The notes under the pieces are model-generated. The model had not been told where the DNA came from, searched no databases, and saw only the letters and a list, made by a program, of their open reading frames with translations. From NCBI RefSeq assembly GCF_023544465.1, contig NZ_JALPVL010000008.1, positions 62,001 through 126,000 on the forward strand: a stretch of 64,000 bases of DNA, read 5' to 3'. How positions within the stretch are numbered: the first letter of the stretch is position 1; the number at the start of each line of letters is the position of its first letter. This document shows positions 8,731-16,735 of the stretch, piece after piece. Made by a program: the position numbers and the translations under genes. Source of the DNA: Paractinoplanes maris (lineage in GTDB: Bacteria > Actinomycetota > Actinomycetes > Mycobacteriales > Micromonosporaceae).

Positions 8731-9996
8731 ATGAGAAAAAGTCCCCTTCTGGCCACAGCGGCAGCCGCCCTGCTGGCCACCTATCTGATCGTCAACGCCA
8801 CCACCGCGAGCGCCGCCGATTCCCTGATTTCCCAGGGCAAGACGGCCACCGCGTCGTCGACCGAGTCCGCGGCCTTCCCCGCCTCGAACGCCGTCGACGG
8901 CAACCTCGGCACCCGCTGGTCGAGCGCCTTCAGCGATCCCCAATGGCTGCAGGTCGACCTGGGCGCGAGCGCCACCGTCTCGTCGGTGGTGCTCAACTGG
9001 GAGTCCGCCTACGCCCGCGCTTTCAGCGTCAAGGTGTCGGCCAACGGCTCGTCCTGGACCACGATCCACAGCACCACGAACGGCACGGGCGGCCGCCAGA
9101 CGATCACCGCCACGGGCACCGGCCGCTACGTCCGGCTCGAGACCACGGCTCGGGCCACGCAGTGGGGCGTCTCGCTGACCGAGTTCCAGGTGTACGGCAG
9201 TGGTGGCGGCACGACCACGCCGACCATCCCGCCGGGCGCCGTCCGGGTCGCGGAGTTCCTGGCCGACTGCCCGTACAGCCACCGGCTGCCGGACGACCCG
9301 ATCATCTTCCCCGGCCTGCCCGGCGCCTCGCACATGCACAGCTTCTTCGGCAGCGAGGTGACCAACGCCTTCTCGACCACGCAGGACCTGCTCAACGCGA
9401 ACAGCAACTGCAACCCGTCCATCGACAAGTCGTCGTACTGGATTCCGACCTTCTACAACGGCAACACCCCGGTCGAGCCGACCACGGGCATCTTCTACTA
9501 CCTGGGGGAGGGTGTGCGGGACGACCTGATCGCGCAGACCCAGCCGTTCCCGCTGGGCCTGCGGATCGTGGCCGGCAACGCCAAGGCGACCGGGCCGAAC
9601 GACAACACCCTCTCGCGCTGGTCGTGCCTGCACGCCGGTGAGGTGGGCTCGTCGCACGACTTCGTGACCTGTCCGCCGGGCACGATGCTGGAGTCCTACC
9701 TGGACTTCCCGCACTGCTGGGACGGCGTCAACCTGGACTCGCCCGACCACAAGAGCCACATGGCGTACCCGGTCGGCAACGCCTGCCCGCCCAGCCACCC
9801 GGTCGTGGTGCCGAAGCTGCGGCAGGTCATGCGGTACCCGGTCAACGGCAACCCGGCCAACTTCCGGCTGGCGTCCGGCGCCGGCTACACGATGCACGGT
9901 GACTTCTTCAACGCCTGGCCGGTGGAGGAGCTCGCGCGGCGGGTGAACGACTGCATCCGCCCGATCGTCAAGTGCGGCACCAACGGACGTCCCTGA
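8731..9996 (+). CDS. Secreted discoidin-DUF1996 protein
   Basis: 421-residue exported protein of unknown activity. It has a signal peptide (MRKSPLLATAAAALLATYL, cleavage near ASAAD), a discoidin/CBM32-like domain at about 31-160 closely similar to the first module of the preceding glucanase (shared SQGKTATASSTE segment), and a DUF1996 domain at about 170-421. DUF1996 hallmarks are HMHSFFGS, the NCNPS and SSYWIPT segments, and LDFPHCWDGVNLDSPDHKSH. ATG 8731 directly precedes the signal peptide; in-frame codons upstream lack export character. DUF1996 is common in fungal and actinobacterial secreted proteins but its function is not established. Confidence 0.88.
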   Translation: MRKSPLLATAAAALLATYLIVNATTASAADSLISQGKTATASSTESAAFPASNAVDGNLGTRWSSAFSDPQWLQVDLGASATVSSVVLNWESAYARAFSVKVSANGSSWTTIHSTTNGTGGRQTITATGTGRYVRLETTARATQWGVSLTEFQVYGSGGGTTTPTIPPGAVRVAEFLADCPYSHRLPDDPIIFPGLPGASHMHSFFGSEVTNAFSTTQDLLNANSNCNPSIDKSSYWIPTFYNGNTPVEPTTGIFYYLGEGVRDDLIAQTQPFPLGLRIVAGNAKATGPNDNTLSRWSCLHAGEVGSSHDFVTCPPGTMLESYLDFPHCWDGVNLDSPDHKSHMAYPVGNACPPSHPVVVPKLRQVMRYPVNGNPANFRLASGAGYTMHGDFFNAWPVEELARRVNDCIRPIVKCGTNGRP

Positions 9997-10064
9997 TGAC
10001 CACGGGTGTCGCCGGCGGAGGATCTGACGGCGGCGGCACCCGTCCCCATCACCCCCGGAGCCGT

Positions 10065-10109
10065 GAGAGCGCTCTTTCCCACATTTCACCCGGTGCTATA
10101 ACGGACCGC
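10065..10109 (+). promoter_or_regulatory. lacI promoter with overlapping palindromic operator
   Basis: AGAGCGCTCT (10066-10075) is a perfect palindrome overlapping the -35 position. A -10 TATAAC lies at 10097-10102, and 7 nt later comes the ATG at 10110. This indicates a leaderless, autoregulated lacI transcript. The palindrome matches the AGCGCT sites before the GH16 gene. Confidence 0.65.
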
Positions 10110-11156
10110 ATGACAACCCGGCCCGCGCGCGGTGGGCATCATCCGACGATGGACCAGGTCGCCGAGGCGGCCGGGGTGTCCCGCGCGACCGTCTCCCGGG
10201 TGATCAACGGCGCCCCCAGCGTGGACGCCAAGATCCGCGAGATGGTGCAGCGGGCGATCGCCGAGACCGGCTACGTGCCCAACGTGGCCGCCCGCAGCCT
10301 GGTCACCCGCCGGTCCAACTCGGTGGCGCTGGTGATCAGCGAGCCCGACCGGCCCGACAACCACTCATTCCTCAACCGGATCTTCACCGACCCCTACTTC
10401 GGCCGCATCACCGCCGGCGCCACCGGGGCGCTGCGCCCGCACGACATCCACCTGGTCGTCATCCCGACCGACTCCACCGACCATCACCAGGTCATCCGCT
10501 ATCTGCGCCAGGGCCACGTGGACGGCGTCCTGCTGATCAGCAGCCACGAGCAGGACACGCTGCCCCGTCAGGTGCACGAGCTCGGCATCCCCGCGGTGGT
10601 GTCGGCCCGGCCGACCTCGCCCATCGCGGTCAGCTTCGTCGACGTCGACCAGCGGCTGGGCGCCCGGCTGGCCGCCGAGCGCCTGCTCACGCGGGGCTGC
10701 CGCCGGCCGGCCACGATCAGCGGCCCGCTCGACATCCCGTCCGGCCTGGACCGCCTCGACGGCTTCCGGTCGTTCCTGGCCCAGCGCGGCTTCACCGATG
10801 TGCCGGCGGTCGAGGGCGACTTCACCCGGGCCGGTGGCGAGGCGGCGGCCCGGCGGCTGCTGGCCGAGCACCCCGAGCTCGACGGCCTCTTCGTGGCCAG
10901 CGACCTGATGGCCGAGGGCGCGCTGCGCGCGGTGCAGGATCTGGGCCGCCGCGTCCCCGACGACCTGGCCGTGGTCGGCTTCGACGACAGCAGTGCCGCA
11001 CTCGACTGCCGCCCGCTGCTGACCACCGTGCGCCAGCCGGTCGAGGAGATGGCCGCCGAGATGGCCGAGGTGCTGATGGCCCACATCGCCACCCCGGGCC
11101 GCCTGCCGCGCTCGGTGACCTTCCAGCCGACCCTGGTGGTGCGCGACTCGGCCTGA
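10110..11156 (+). CDS. LacI-family transcriptional regulator
   Basis: 348 residues. The N-terminal helix-turn-helix and hinge helix read MDQVAEAAGVSRATVSRVIN and then YVPNVAARSL. The periplasmic-binding-protein-like sensor domain follows, with VDGVLLISSHE and AVVGFDDSSAALDCRPLLTTVRQP near the end. LacI proteins usually bind CG-centred palindromes and respond to a sugar or sugar derivative. Placement just after the two secreted carbohydrate proteins, together with shared AGCGCT palindromes, suggests it represses them and itself. ATG 10110 is supported by the TATAAC 7 nt upstream; the frame is open further upstream without regulator-like sequence. Confidence 0.93.
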   Translation: MTTRPARGGHHPTMDQVAEAAGVSRATVSRVINGAPSVDAKIREMVQRAIAETGYVPNVAARSLVTRRSNSVALVISEPDRPDNHSFLNRIFTDPYFGRITAGATGALRPHDIHLVVIPTDSTDHHQVIRYLRQGHVDGVLLISSHEQDTLPRQVHELGIPAVVSARPTSPIAVSFVDVDQRLGARLAAERLLTRGCRRPATISGPLDIPSGLDRLDGFRSFLAQRGFTDVPAVEGDFTRAGGEAAARRLLAEHPELDGLFVASDLMAEGALRAVQDLGRRVPDDLAVVGFDDSSAALDCRPLLTTVRQPVEEMAAEMAEVLMAHIATPGRLPRSVTFQPTLVVRDSA

Positions 11157-11175
11157 GACGGGGTATGACTGGTTC

Positions 11176-11826
11176 ATGGACATCCTCGTCGCCGGCGGCC
11201 ATGGCCAGGTCGCCCTCCGCCTCCTCAAGCTCCTGGCCGACCAGGGGCACACCGCTCGCGGGCTGATCCGCAAGCCCGAGCAGGCCGCCGACCTGCAGGC
11301 CGCCGGCGCCGTCGCGGTGATCGGCGACCTCGAGAACGAAGAGTCGCTCTCCGCGTACGTCAAGGGGGCCGACGCCGTCGTCTTCGCGGCCGGCGCCGGT
11401 CCGGGCAGCGGGGACGCGCGCAAGCGGACCGTCGACCTCGGCGGCGCCGTCAAGCTGGCCGACGCCGCGGTCGACCAGGGCGTGCGCCGCTACGTGATGA
11501 TCTCGTCGGTCGGCGCCCACGACCCGGCCGCGGGCGGCGACACGATGGGCGCCTATTTCGCGGCCAAGGGCGAGGCCGACGCGTACGTCACCGGGCTCGG
11601 CACCCTCGACTGGACCATCGTGCGGCCGGGCCACCTCGTCGACGAGCCCGGCACCGGACTGGTCACCGTCCGCCGTGAGCCGGGCGGCCGCGGCCAGGTC
11701 CCGCGCGACGACGTGGCCGCCGTGGTGGCGGCCTGTCTCACCACGCCGGCCACGATCGGCGTGACCTTCGAGCTGTTCGCCGGGCCTGATCCCATCGACG
11801 AAGCTCTCCGTCACATCGGAGGGTGA
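11176..11826 (+). CDS. Atypical SDR / NAD(P)-binding protein
   Basis: 216-residue single-domain Rossmann protein of the NmrA/YwnB-like atypical short-chain dehydrogenase group. The dinucleotide-binding motif GGHGQVA is near residues 7-13, with DAVVFAAGAG and YVMISSVGAHDP following. The usual SDR YxxxK pair is not evident in its standard place, as is common in this subgroup, so redox activity is uncertain. The start is supported by TATGAC (11164-11169) 6 nt before the ATG, a leaderless arrangement. It follows lacI by 19 bp and precedes the TPR gene by 21 bp, each apparently with its own promoter. Confidence 0.85.
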   Translation: MDILVAGGHGQVALRLLKLLADQGHTARGLIRKPEQAADLQAAGAVAVIGDLENEESLSAYVKGADAVVFAAGAGPGSGDARKRTVDLGGAVKLADAAVDQGVRRYVMISSVGAHDPAAGGDTMGAYFAAKGEADAYVTGLGTLDWTIVRPGHLVDEPGTGLVTVRREPGGRGQVPRDDVAAVVAACLTTPATIGVTFELFAGPDPIDEALRHIGG

Positions 11827-11847
11827 TGAGCAGCTAACGTAGCGTCC

Positions 11848-12552
11848 ATGGAGACCGCAGGTGCGCTGCTCGCCGCCGGCACCGAGGCGATGATCGAGGC
11901 GGCGTTCCGCACGGGTGACTTCCTCCCCGCCTGGCAGATGCTCGAGGGTGCGCGGCGGCAGGCCTGTGACGCCGATCAGCCGGTCGAGGAGGCCGCCGCG
12001 CTGACCCGGCTGGGCATGCTGGCCCATTTCGCCGCTCTGGGCGGCGACCTGACCCGGGCCGACTGGGCCACCGAGGAGCAGCTGTTCACCGCGGCGCTGC
12101 GCATCCAGCGCGAGATCGGTGACGCGTCCGGCGCGGCCGAGTCCCTGTTCGGTCTCGGACTGGTCCACCAGGTGCTGCGGGGCGACTGGACCACCGCGAT
12201 GCCGTTCTACACCGAGGCGCTGGCGCTGGCCGAGAGCTATGCCGACGAGATGGTGCGCTCCGAGGTGCACCGGCACATCGGCTTCTTCCACGTCTTCGTG
12301 GCCGGTGACACCGAGCGCGGGCTGCGCCATCTGCGCATGTCGCAGGTGCTGCGGGAGCGCTACGGCGACCCGCGCCGGGTCGCCACCGGCACGCTGGCGC
12401 TGGGCGAGGCCGAGCTGGCCGCGGGCAACGTGCCCGAGGCGCTGCGCCTGCTGCGGGAGGCCGTCCACCAGGCCCGCCAGGCCGGCCTCACCCCGCAGCG
12501 GATCAGCTGGGCCGAGCACGCGCTGGCCGACGCCGAGCGCGCCGCCGCCTGA
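11848..12552 (+). CDS. TPR-repeat protein
   Basis: 234-residue helical repeat protein with tetratricopeptide-like units, for example AAESLFGLGLVHQVLRGDWTT, then AMPFYTEALALAESY, and ATGTLALGEAELAAGNVPEALRLL. It has no signal peptide or membrane segment, so it is probably a cytoplasmic scaffold. TAACGT (11835-11840) ends 7 nt before the ATG, indicating a leaderless transcript. An Hsp70-like ATPase gene lies downstream. TPR proteins often bind chaperones, but a partnership here is only suggested by proximity. The stop codon runs directly into a 23-bp tandem repeat. Confidence 0.8.
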   Translation: METAGALLAAGTEAMIEAAFRTGDFLPAWQMLEGARRQACDADQPVEEAAALTRLGMLAHFAALGGDLTRADWATEEQLFTAALRIQREIGDASGAAESLFGLGLVHQVLRGDWTTAMPFYTEALALAESYADEMVRSEVHRHIGFFHVFVAGDTERGLRHLRMSQVLRERYGDPRRVATGTLALGEAELAAGNVPEALRLLREAVHQARQAGLTPQRISWAEHALADAERAAA

Positions 12553-12618
12553 CCCGTCCGGCGTCGCGGGGCTGACCCGTCCGGCGTCGCGGGGCTGACC
12601 CGTCCGGCGTCGCGGGCT
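12551..12618. repeat. 23-bp tandem repeat after the TPR gene, three copies
   Basis: The unit gacccgtccggcgtcgcggg plus gct occurs at 12551-12573 and 12574-12596, with a 22-bp copy at 12597-12618 lacking one g. The first copy includes the last bases of the TPR stop codon. No hairpin or coding role is obvious. Confidence 0.9.
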
Positions 12619-12732
12619 GACCGGAGTGTCCAGCGTCAGTCGGATGTCCGACGGATCGATCGCGATCATTCCGGCTGGGTCGCTAATTTGACGGTCAGCA
12701 GCACTGAGCATTGCTGGTCACAGGGGGCGGCC

Positions 12733-14154
12733 TTGACCGAGCTGGGCGACGCGTATCCGTCTTTCCACCGGGTGATCGGGATCGACCTCGGCACCAGCTC
12801 GTGTGCGGTCTCGGTCTGGGACGGCGCCAAGCCGCTCGTCGTCCGCGGCCCGACCGGCGCCCCGACCATGCCGGCCACGGTGAGCCAGGACCGATCCGGT
12901 CAGGTGATCGCCGGAGTGCCCGCGGCCGGCGACCCCCAGAACGTCATCGCCGGCATCAAGCGCCGGCTGGGCAGCGGCGACCGGGTCCGGTTCCGCGGCC
13001 GCACCTATCTGCCCCGCGACATCTGCGCCTTCCTGCTCATCGAGCTGAAGCGTCAGGCCGAGGCGTTCGTCGGCGAGCTGATCCACGATGCGGTGATCAC
13101 CGTGTCGGCGGCGGCCGGCGAGGCCCAGCGGCGGGCGTTGCGCGAGGCGGCCGGGCTGGCCCAGCTCAACGTGCGCCGGCTGGTCGAGGATCCGGTGGCC
13201 GCGGCGATGGTGCTCGGGGTGGACGCCCCGCCCGGCACGTATGCCGTCTACGACCTGGGCGGAGGCACCTTCGACGCCTCGATCGTGCGGGTCGCCGACG
13301 GCACGGTCGAGGTCCTCGGCACCGCCGGCGACCAGGTGCTCGGGGGCGACGACTTCGACGAGCTGATCGTCGGTCACGTGCTGCGCCAGATCCGCGAGCG
13401 GCACCACGTCGACCTCAGCCAGGACCGGGCGATCCGCCGGCGGGTCCGGTGGGAGGCCGAGATCCGCAAACGCGAGCTGTCGTCGGCCGACTCCACGACG
13501 CTCGAGCTGCCGCTGCTCACCGCCACGGTCAGCGCCGGTGTGCCGCTGAGCCGGCGGGCCTTCGAGGCGATGATCGAGCCGGACGTGCAGCGCTCGCTCG
13601 ACCTGCTCAGCGAGGCCATCGCGGCGGCCCGCGCGGCGCACGGCGTGGGCTGGGCCGACATCGACCAGGTGGTGCTGGCCGGCGGCTCGACGCGGATCCC
13701 GGCGATCCGCGAGCGGCTGGCCGCCTACCTCGGCTGGGGCGCGGCCCGCATCCGCACCGACCTCGACCCGGACGAGATGGTCGCCCGGGGCGCCGGGCTG
13801 GTGGCCCGCGACTACGAGCCGGCGCCGGTGTTCGAGGGCTCCCCGGTCGGTCTGCTCAGCGCCAGCCTGCGGCTGCGGGCCGAGATGGCGGTGCCCGAGG
13901 CCGGGCCGGTCGCGGACGAGCAGGCCGAGGAGCCGGAGTCGCCCGGTCCGGCCGGGCCGCCCGCCGAGACCCCGGCCGACTTCCGCCGCACAGCCGACGC
14001 GGCATACATGTTGCTCCTGCAGGACGACGATCTGACCGCCCTGGCCGCCGCTTACGGCGCCTTCATCGCGGCCGTTCAGGCGGCTGCCCCGGACGCCCGG
14101 CTGGCTGAGCTCGGCCGGGCGCTGAAAGCGGAGTACGACCGGGCGTCCGGCTAG
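12733..14154 (+). CDS. Short Hsp70-like ATPase
   Basis: About 473 residues with the full Hsp70/actin nucleotide-binding fold: phosphate-1 GIDLGTSSCAV near the N-terminus, phosphate-2 YDLGGGTFDAS, and adenosine motif VVLAGGSTRIPAIRERL. The canonical substrate-binding beta-sandwich and lid of DnaK (about 600 residues) are absent. After the ATPase comes an acidic/Pro-rich linker and a short helical tail (DFRRTADAAYMLLLQDDDL). It is therefore an atypical Hsp70 rather than the main DnaK. TTG 12733 is chosen for the caggggg ribosome site at 12721; TTG 12688 and GTG 12772 are alternatives. No J-protein or GrpE gene is nearby. Confidence 0.85.
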   Translation: MTELGDAYPSFHRVIGIDLGTSSCAVSVWDGAKPLVVRGPTGAPTMPATVSQDRSGQVIAGVPAAGDPQNVIAGIKRRLGSGDRVRFRGRTYLPRDICAFLLIELKRQAEAFVGELIHDAVITVSAAAGEAQRRALREAAGLAQLNVRRLVEDPVAAAMVLGVDAPPGTYAVYDLGGGTFDASIVRVADGTVEVLGTAGDQVLGGDDFDELIVGHVLRQIRERHHVDLSQDRAIRRRVRWEAEIRKRELSSADSTTLELPLLTATVSAGVPLSRRAFEAMIEPDVQRSLDLLSEAIAAARAAHGVGWADIDQVVLAGGSTRIPAIRERLAAYLGWGAARIRTDLDPDEMVARGAGLVARDYEPAPVFEGSPVGLLSASLRLRAEMAVPEAGPVADEQAEEPESPGPAGPPAETPADFRRTADAAYMLLLQDDDLTALAAAYGAFIAAVQAAAPDARLAELGRALKAEYDRASG

Positions 14155-14163
14155 CCTGGCCTG

Positions 14164-15069
14164 ATGCTGATCAGTTGTGGCGCGCCGGTGGCCGGAGCCT
14201 GGGCCGGCCCGGATTCGCTGGGCGGGTTCGCCGAGCGGGCCGAGCAGCTCGGCTATCACGGGTTGTGGACGTTCCAGCGCCTGCTGGTCGGCACGGAGCA
14301 GCGGGTGCTCCCCGTCTATCGCAGCGTGCTCGACCCCCTGATCGCCCTGACCTGGGCCGCCGCGCGCACCAGCCGGGTCCGGCTCGGTGTCGCGGTGCTC
14401 AACATCCCGTACGTCTCCCCGGCCCACCTGGCCAAGCAGGCCGCCACCCTCGACCGGCTCTCCGGCGGCCGTCTCGACCTGGGGCTGGGCACCGGCTGGT
14501 CGGGGCCCGAGTTCATCGCCACCGGCTCCGATCCGCATCCGCGGGGCCGGCGTGTCACCGAATACCTCGAGGTGCTGCGCACGTTGTGGAACGACCCGGT
14601 GGCGTCGTTCGAGGGCGAGCTCTACCGTGTCCCGCCGAGCACGATGGCGCCCCCGCCGGTGCAGCCGGGCGGTCCGCCGGTGCTGCTCGGGGGCACAGCC
14701 GACAGCGCCCTGCGCCGGGCCGGGCGGCTCGCCGCGGGCTGGGTGAGCAGCAGCAGCTCGACGCTCGACGAGGTTGCGCGGGGTGCTCAGATCGTGCGGC
14801 GGGCGGCCGAGGAGGCCGGGCGGGACCCCGATGCCGTCCGGATCGTGGTGCGCGCCGTCGTGCGGCCCGGGCAGCGCGACGACAGTGATCCCTTGTCCGG
14901 CGACTGGGCCCAGATCCGGGCCGGCGCCGAGCGGTACGCCGAGTCCGGCGTGACCGAGTTGTTCTACGACCTCAACTGGGACCCTCTGATCGGGGCGCCG
15001 GACGCGGACCCGCGGGTGGCCGGTGAGCGGGCCGACGAGATCCTCACCGCGCTGGCCCCGCCGGGCTAA
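14164..15069 (+). CDS. LLM-class flavin/F420-dependent oxidoreductase
   Basis: 301-residue bacterial luciferase-like TIM-barrel enzyme. Typical segments include LGVAVLNIPYVSPAHLAKQAATLDRLSGGR (about 77-106), LDLGLGTGW and PPVLLGG. In actinobacteria such proteins mostly use coenzyme F420, though FMN cannot be excluded; the substrate is unknown. TAGCCT (14152-14157), which contains the stop codon of the Hsp70-like gene, lies 6 nt before the ATG and would form a leaderless promoter. The gap to the upstream gene is only 9 bp. Confidence 0.88.
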   Translation: MLISCGAPVAGAWAGPDSLGGFAERAEQLGYHGLWTFQRLLVGTEQRVLPVYRSVLDPLIALTWAAARTSRVRLGVAVLNIPYVSPAHLAKQAATLDRLSGGRLDLGLGTGWSGPEFIATGSDPHPRGRRVTEYLEVLRTLWNDPVASFEGELYRVPPSTMAPPPVQPGGPPVLLGGTADSALRRAGRLAAGWVSSSSSTLDEVARGAQIVRRAAEEAGRDPDAVRIVVRAVVRPGQRDDSDPLSGDWAQIRAGAERYAESGVTELFYDLNWDPLIGAPDADPRVAGERADEILTALAPPG

Positions 15070-15678
15070 GACCGCCTTCGAAGTCTGAATGGGCCCGAAT
15101 GGTGAGCCCGATTCGTTATCGGAATGGCCGTCGTCATCGTATGACGACCTTTCCCGGGTTTACCAGGAGTAGTCCTGGGAACACGCCTGGGCATCCGGGC
15201 GGACCATGGAACAACGGTCCGATGGGTGGGATGGCCGTCGATACGGCCCCGTGCAAGCGCTCTGACCGAAGATCTTGCGTTACCTGATCGCCTACACCGC
15301 AGAATCCGACGGTGGTCACCAGCCAAGATCGACACGGTCAGGAAACGGGGACGAAACAGCGGGCGACCGGACGGCGGGGCTGACTTCAATGACTTTGCGC
15401 AACAGTACGATTGCCCTCTGGTACTCCATTACGGACATTGGTGGCGAAGATGAGCGACGATACGGGCGATTTGTACGCTCAAGTACTACTTCAGAGCGGC
15501 CGAAGGTGGGCACAGTTGTGACACCTGCCATCCCCGTCTTTCAGCTGGCTGTTATTCATTCGATGCGTCAACTCATTTCCTACGCCCGAGATCCGGGCTA
15601 CCTTTCCCAGCGCAGCATCCGAATGCCTCTCACGCACGGCGCATGTGAGGTGTGTCGTCCGATGGAGGTGACCGACGC
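15070..15678 (+). other. 609-nt intergenic region before the ABC importer, lower GC
   Basis: No gene is supported here. The AT content is clearly higher than in the surroundings. It holds a small hairpin (CCAGGA 15163-15168, TCCTGG 15173-15178) and one AGCGCT-centred word (about 15255). Short open frames lack ribosome sites and family resemblance. It most likely carries the promoter and a long 5' leader of the importer operon, or an unrecognised non-coding RNA. Confidence 0.6.
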
Positions 15679-16704
15679 TTGGAACCGCTGATCGAAGAGG
15701 CCGAGCTCGCCCGTAAGGGTGCGCCGACCGACCCGATTGCAGCGCCGACCGGCGAGTCCGTGAAGAAGGTGGACACCCGCCGGAAGTCGCCGACTCAGAT
15801 CGCCCTCGCGCGCCTGCGCAAGGACAAGGTCGCGGTCATCTGCGCGAGCATCTTCCTCTTCTTCATCCTGATCGCGATCTTCGCGCCGCTGCTGGCCAAG
15901 CTCGAGGGTCAGGACCCGACGACGCTGAACCAGAACCTGATCGACCGGTACGGCTATCCGACCGTCGCCCCCAACGGCGAGCACTGGTTCGGCGTCGAGC
16001 CGCGCCTGGGCCGCGACCTGTTCGCGCGCTGGGTCTACGGCGCGCGGCCGTCGCTGATCGTCGCCGGCTCGGTCACGGTGGTGACCACGCTCGTCGGTGT
16101 GGTCGTCGGTCTGATCGCCGGGTTCATGGGTGGCTGGATCGACCGGATCCTCTCCTGGATCATCGACTTCGTCCTGAGCCTGCCCTACCTCCTGTTCGCC
16201 ATCGCCGTCCCGGCCGCGCTGCTGGCGGTATTCGTCGGCAACACGGAGGCGGCCGGCAACGAAGAGGTCGCCTCGGTGCGCTTCTACGCCCTGATCATCG
16301 TGCTCTCCTTCTTCGGCTGGGCCAGCCTCGCGCGACTGATCCGCGGCGAGGTGCTCACCCTGCGCGAGCGAGAGTTCATCGCTGCGGCCAAGGTGCTCGG
16401 TGTACCGACCCGCAAGGTGCTCTTCAAAGAGCTGCTGCCCAACCTGGTGGCGCCCATTGTCATCTCGGTCTCGATGGCTCTACCGACCTACATCGTCACC
16501 GAGGCAGGCCTGACCTACCTCGGCGTCGGGCTCACCGAGCCGACGCCGTCCTGGGGCCTGACCATCGCCGCCGCACAAAGCTGGTACCGGGCCGATCCGC
16601 TCTACCTGTGGATCCCGGTAGCCGCCATCACGATCCTCGTGCTCGCGCTGAGCCTGCTCGGCGACTCGATTCGTGACGCATTCGATCCCCGCACCCGCAG
16701 GTGA
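15679..16704 (+). CDS. Peptide/nickel-type ABC transporter permease (DppC-like)
   Basis: 341-residue inner-membrane permease of the oligopeptide/nickel ABC family. It has an N-terminal cytosolic tail, a first membrane helix (VAVICASIFLFFILIAIFAPLL), a periplasmic loop with EHWFGVEPRLGRDLFARWVYGARPS, then the BPD transport domain with the coupling EFIAAAKVLGVPTRKVLFKELLPN (EAA-type) loop. The rare TTG start is chosen because GGAGGTG (15664-15670) sits 8 nt upstream; GTG 15652 is in frame but has no such site. It is first in an operon with the binding protein, second permease and two ATPases. The substrate is unknown. Confidence 0.93.
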   Translation: MEPLIEEAELARKGAPTDPIAAPTGESVKKVDTRRKSPTQIALARLRKDKVAVICASIFLFFILIAIFAPLLAKLEGQDPTTLNQNLIDRYGYPTVAPNGEHWFGVEPRLGRDLFARWVYGARPSLIVAGSVTVVTTLVGVVVGLIAGFMGGWIDRILSWIIDFVLSLPYLLFAIAVPAALLAVFVGNTEAAGNEEVASVRFYALIIVLSFFGWASLARLIRGEVLTLREREFIAAAKVLGVPTRKVLFKELLPNLVAPIVISVSMALPTYIVTEAGLTYLGVGLTEPTPSWGLTIAAAQSWYRADPLYLWIPVAAITILVLALSLLGDSIRDAFDPRTRR

Positions 16705-16735
16705 CGAGGTGACGCCCAGTATGAGAAGAGGAGAA

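Noticed and set aside
15252..15264. AAGCGCTCT word before the ABC importer, resembling the LacI sites
   Set aside because: Only a half-conserved core, not palindromic beyond six bases; such words are expected by chance.
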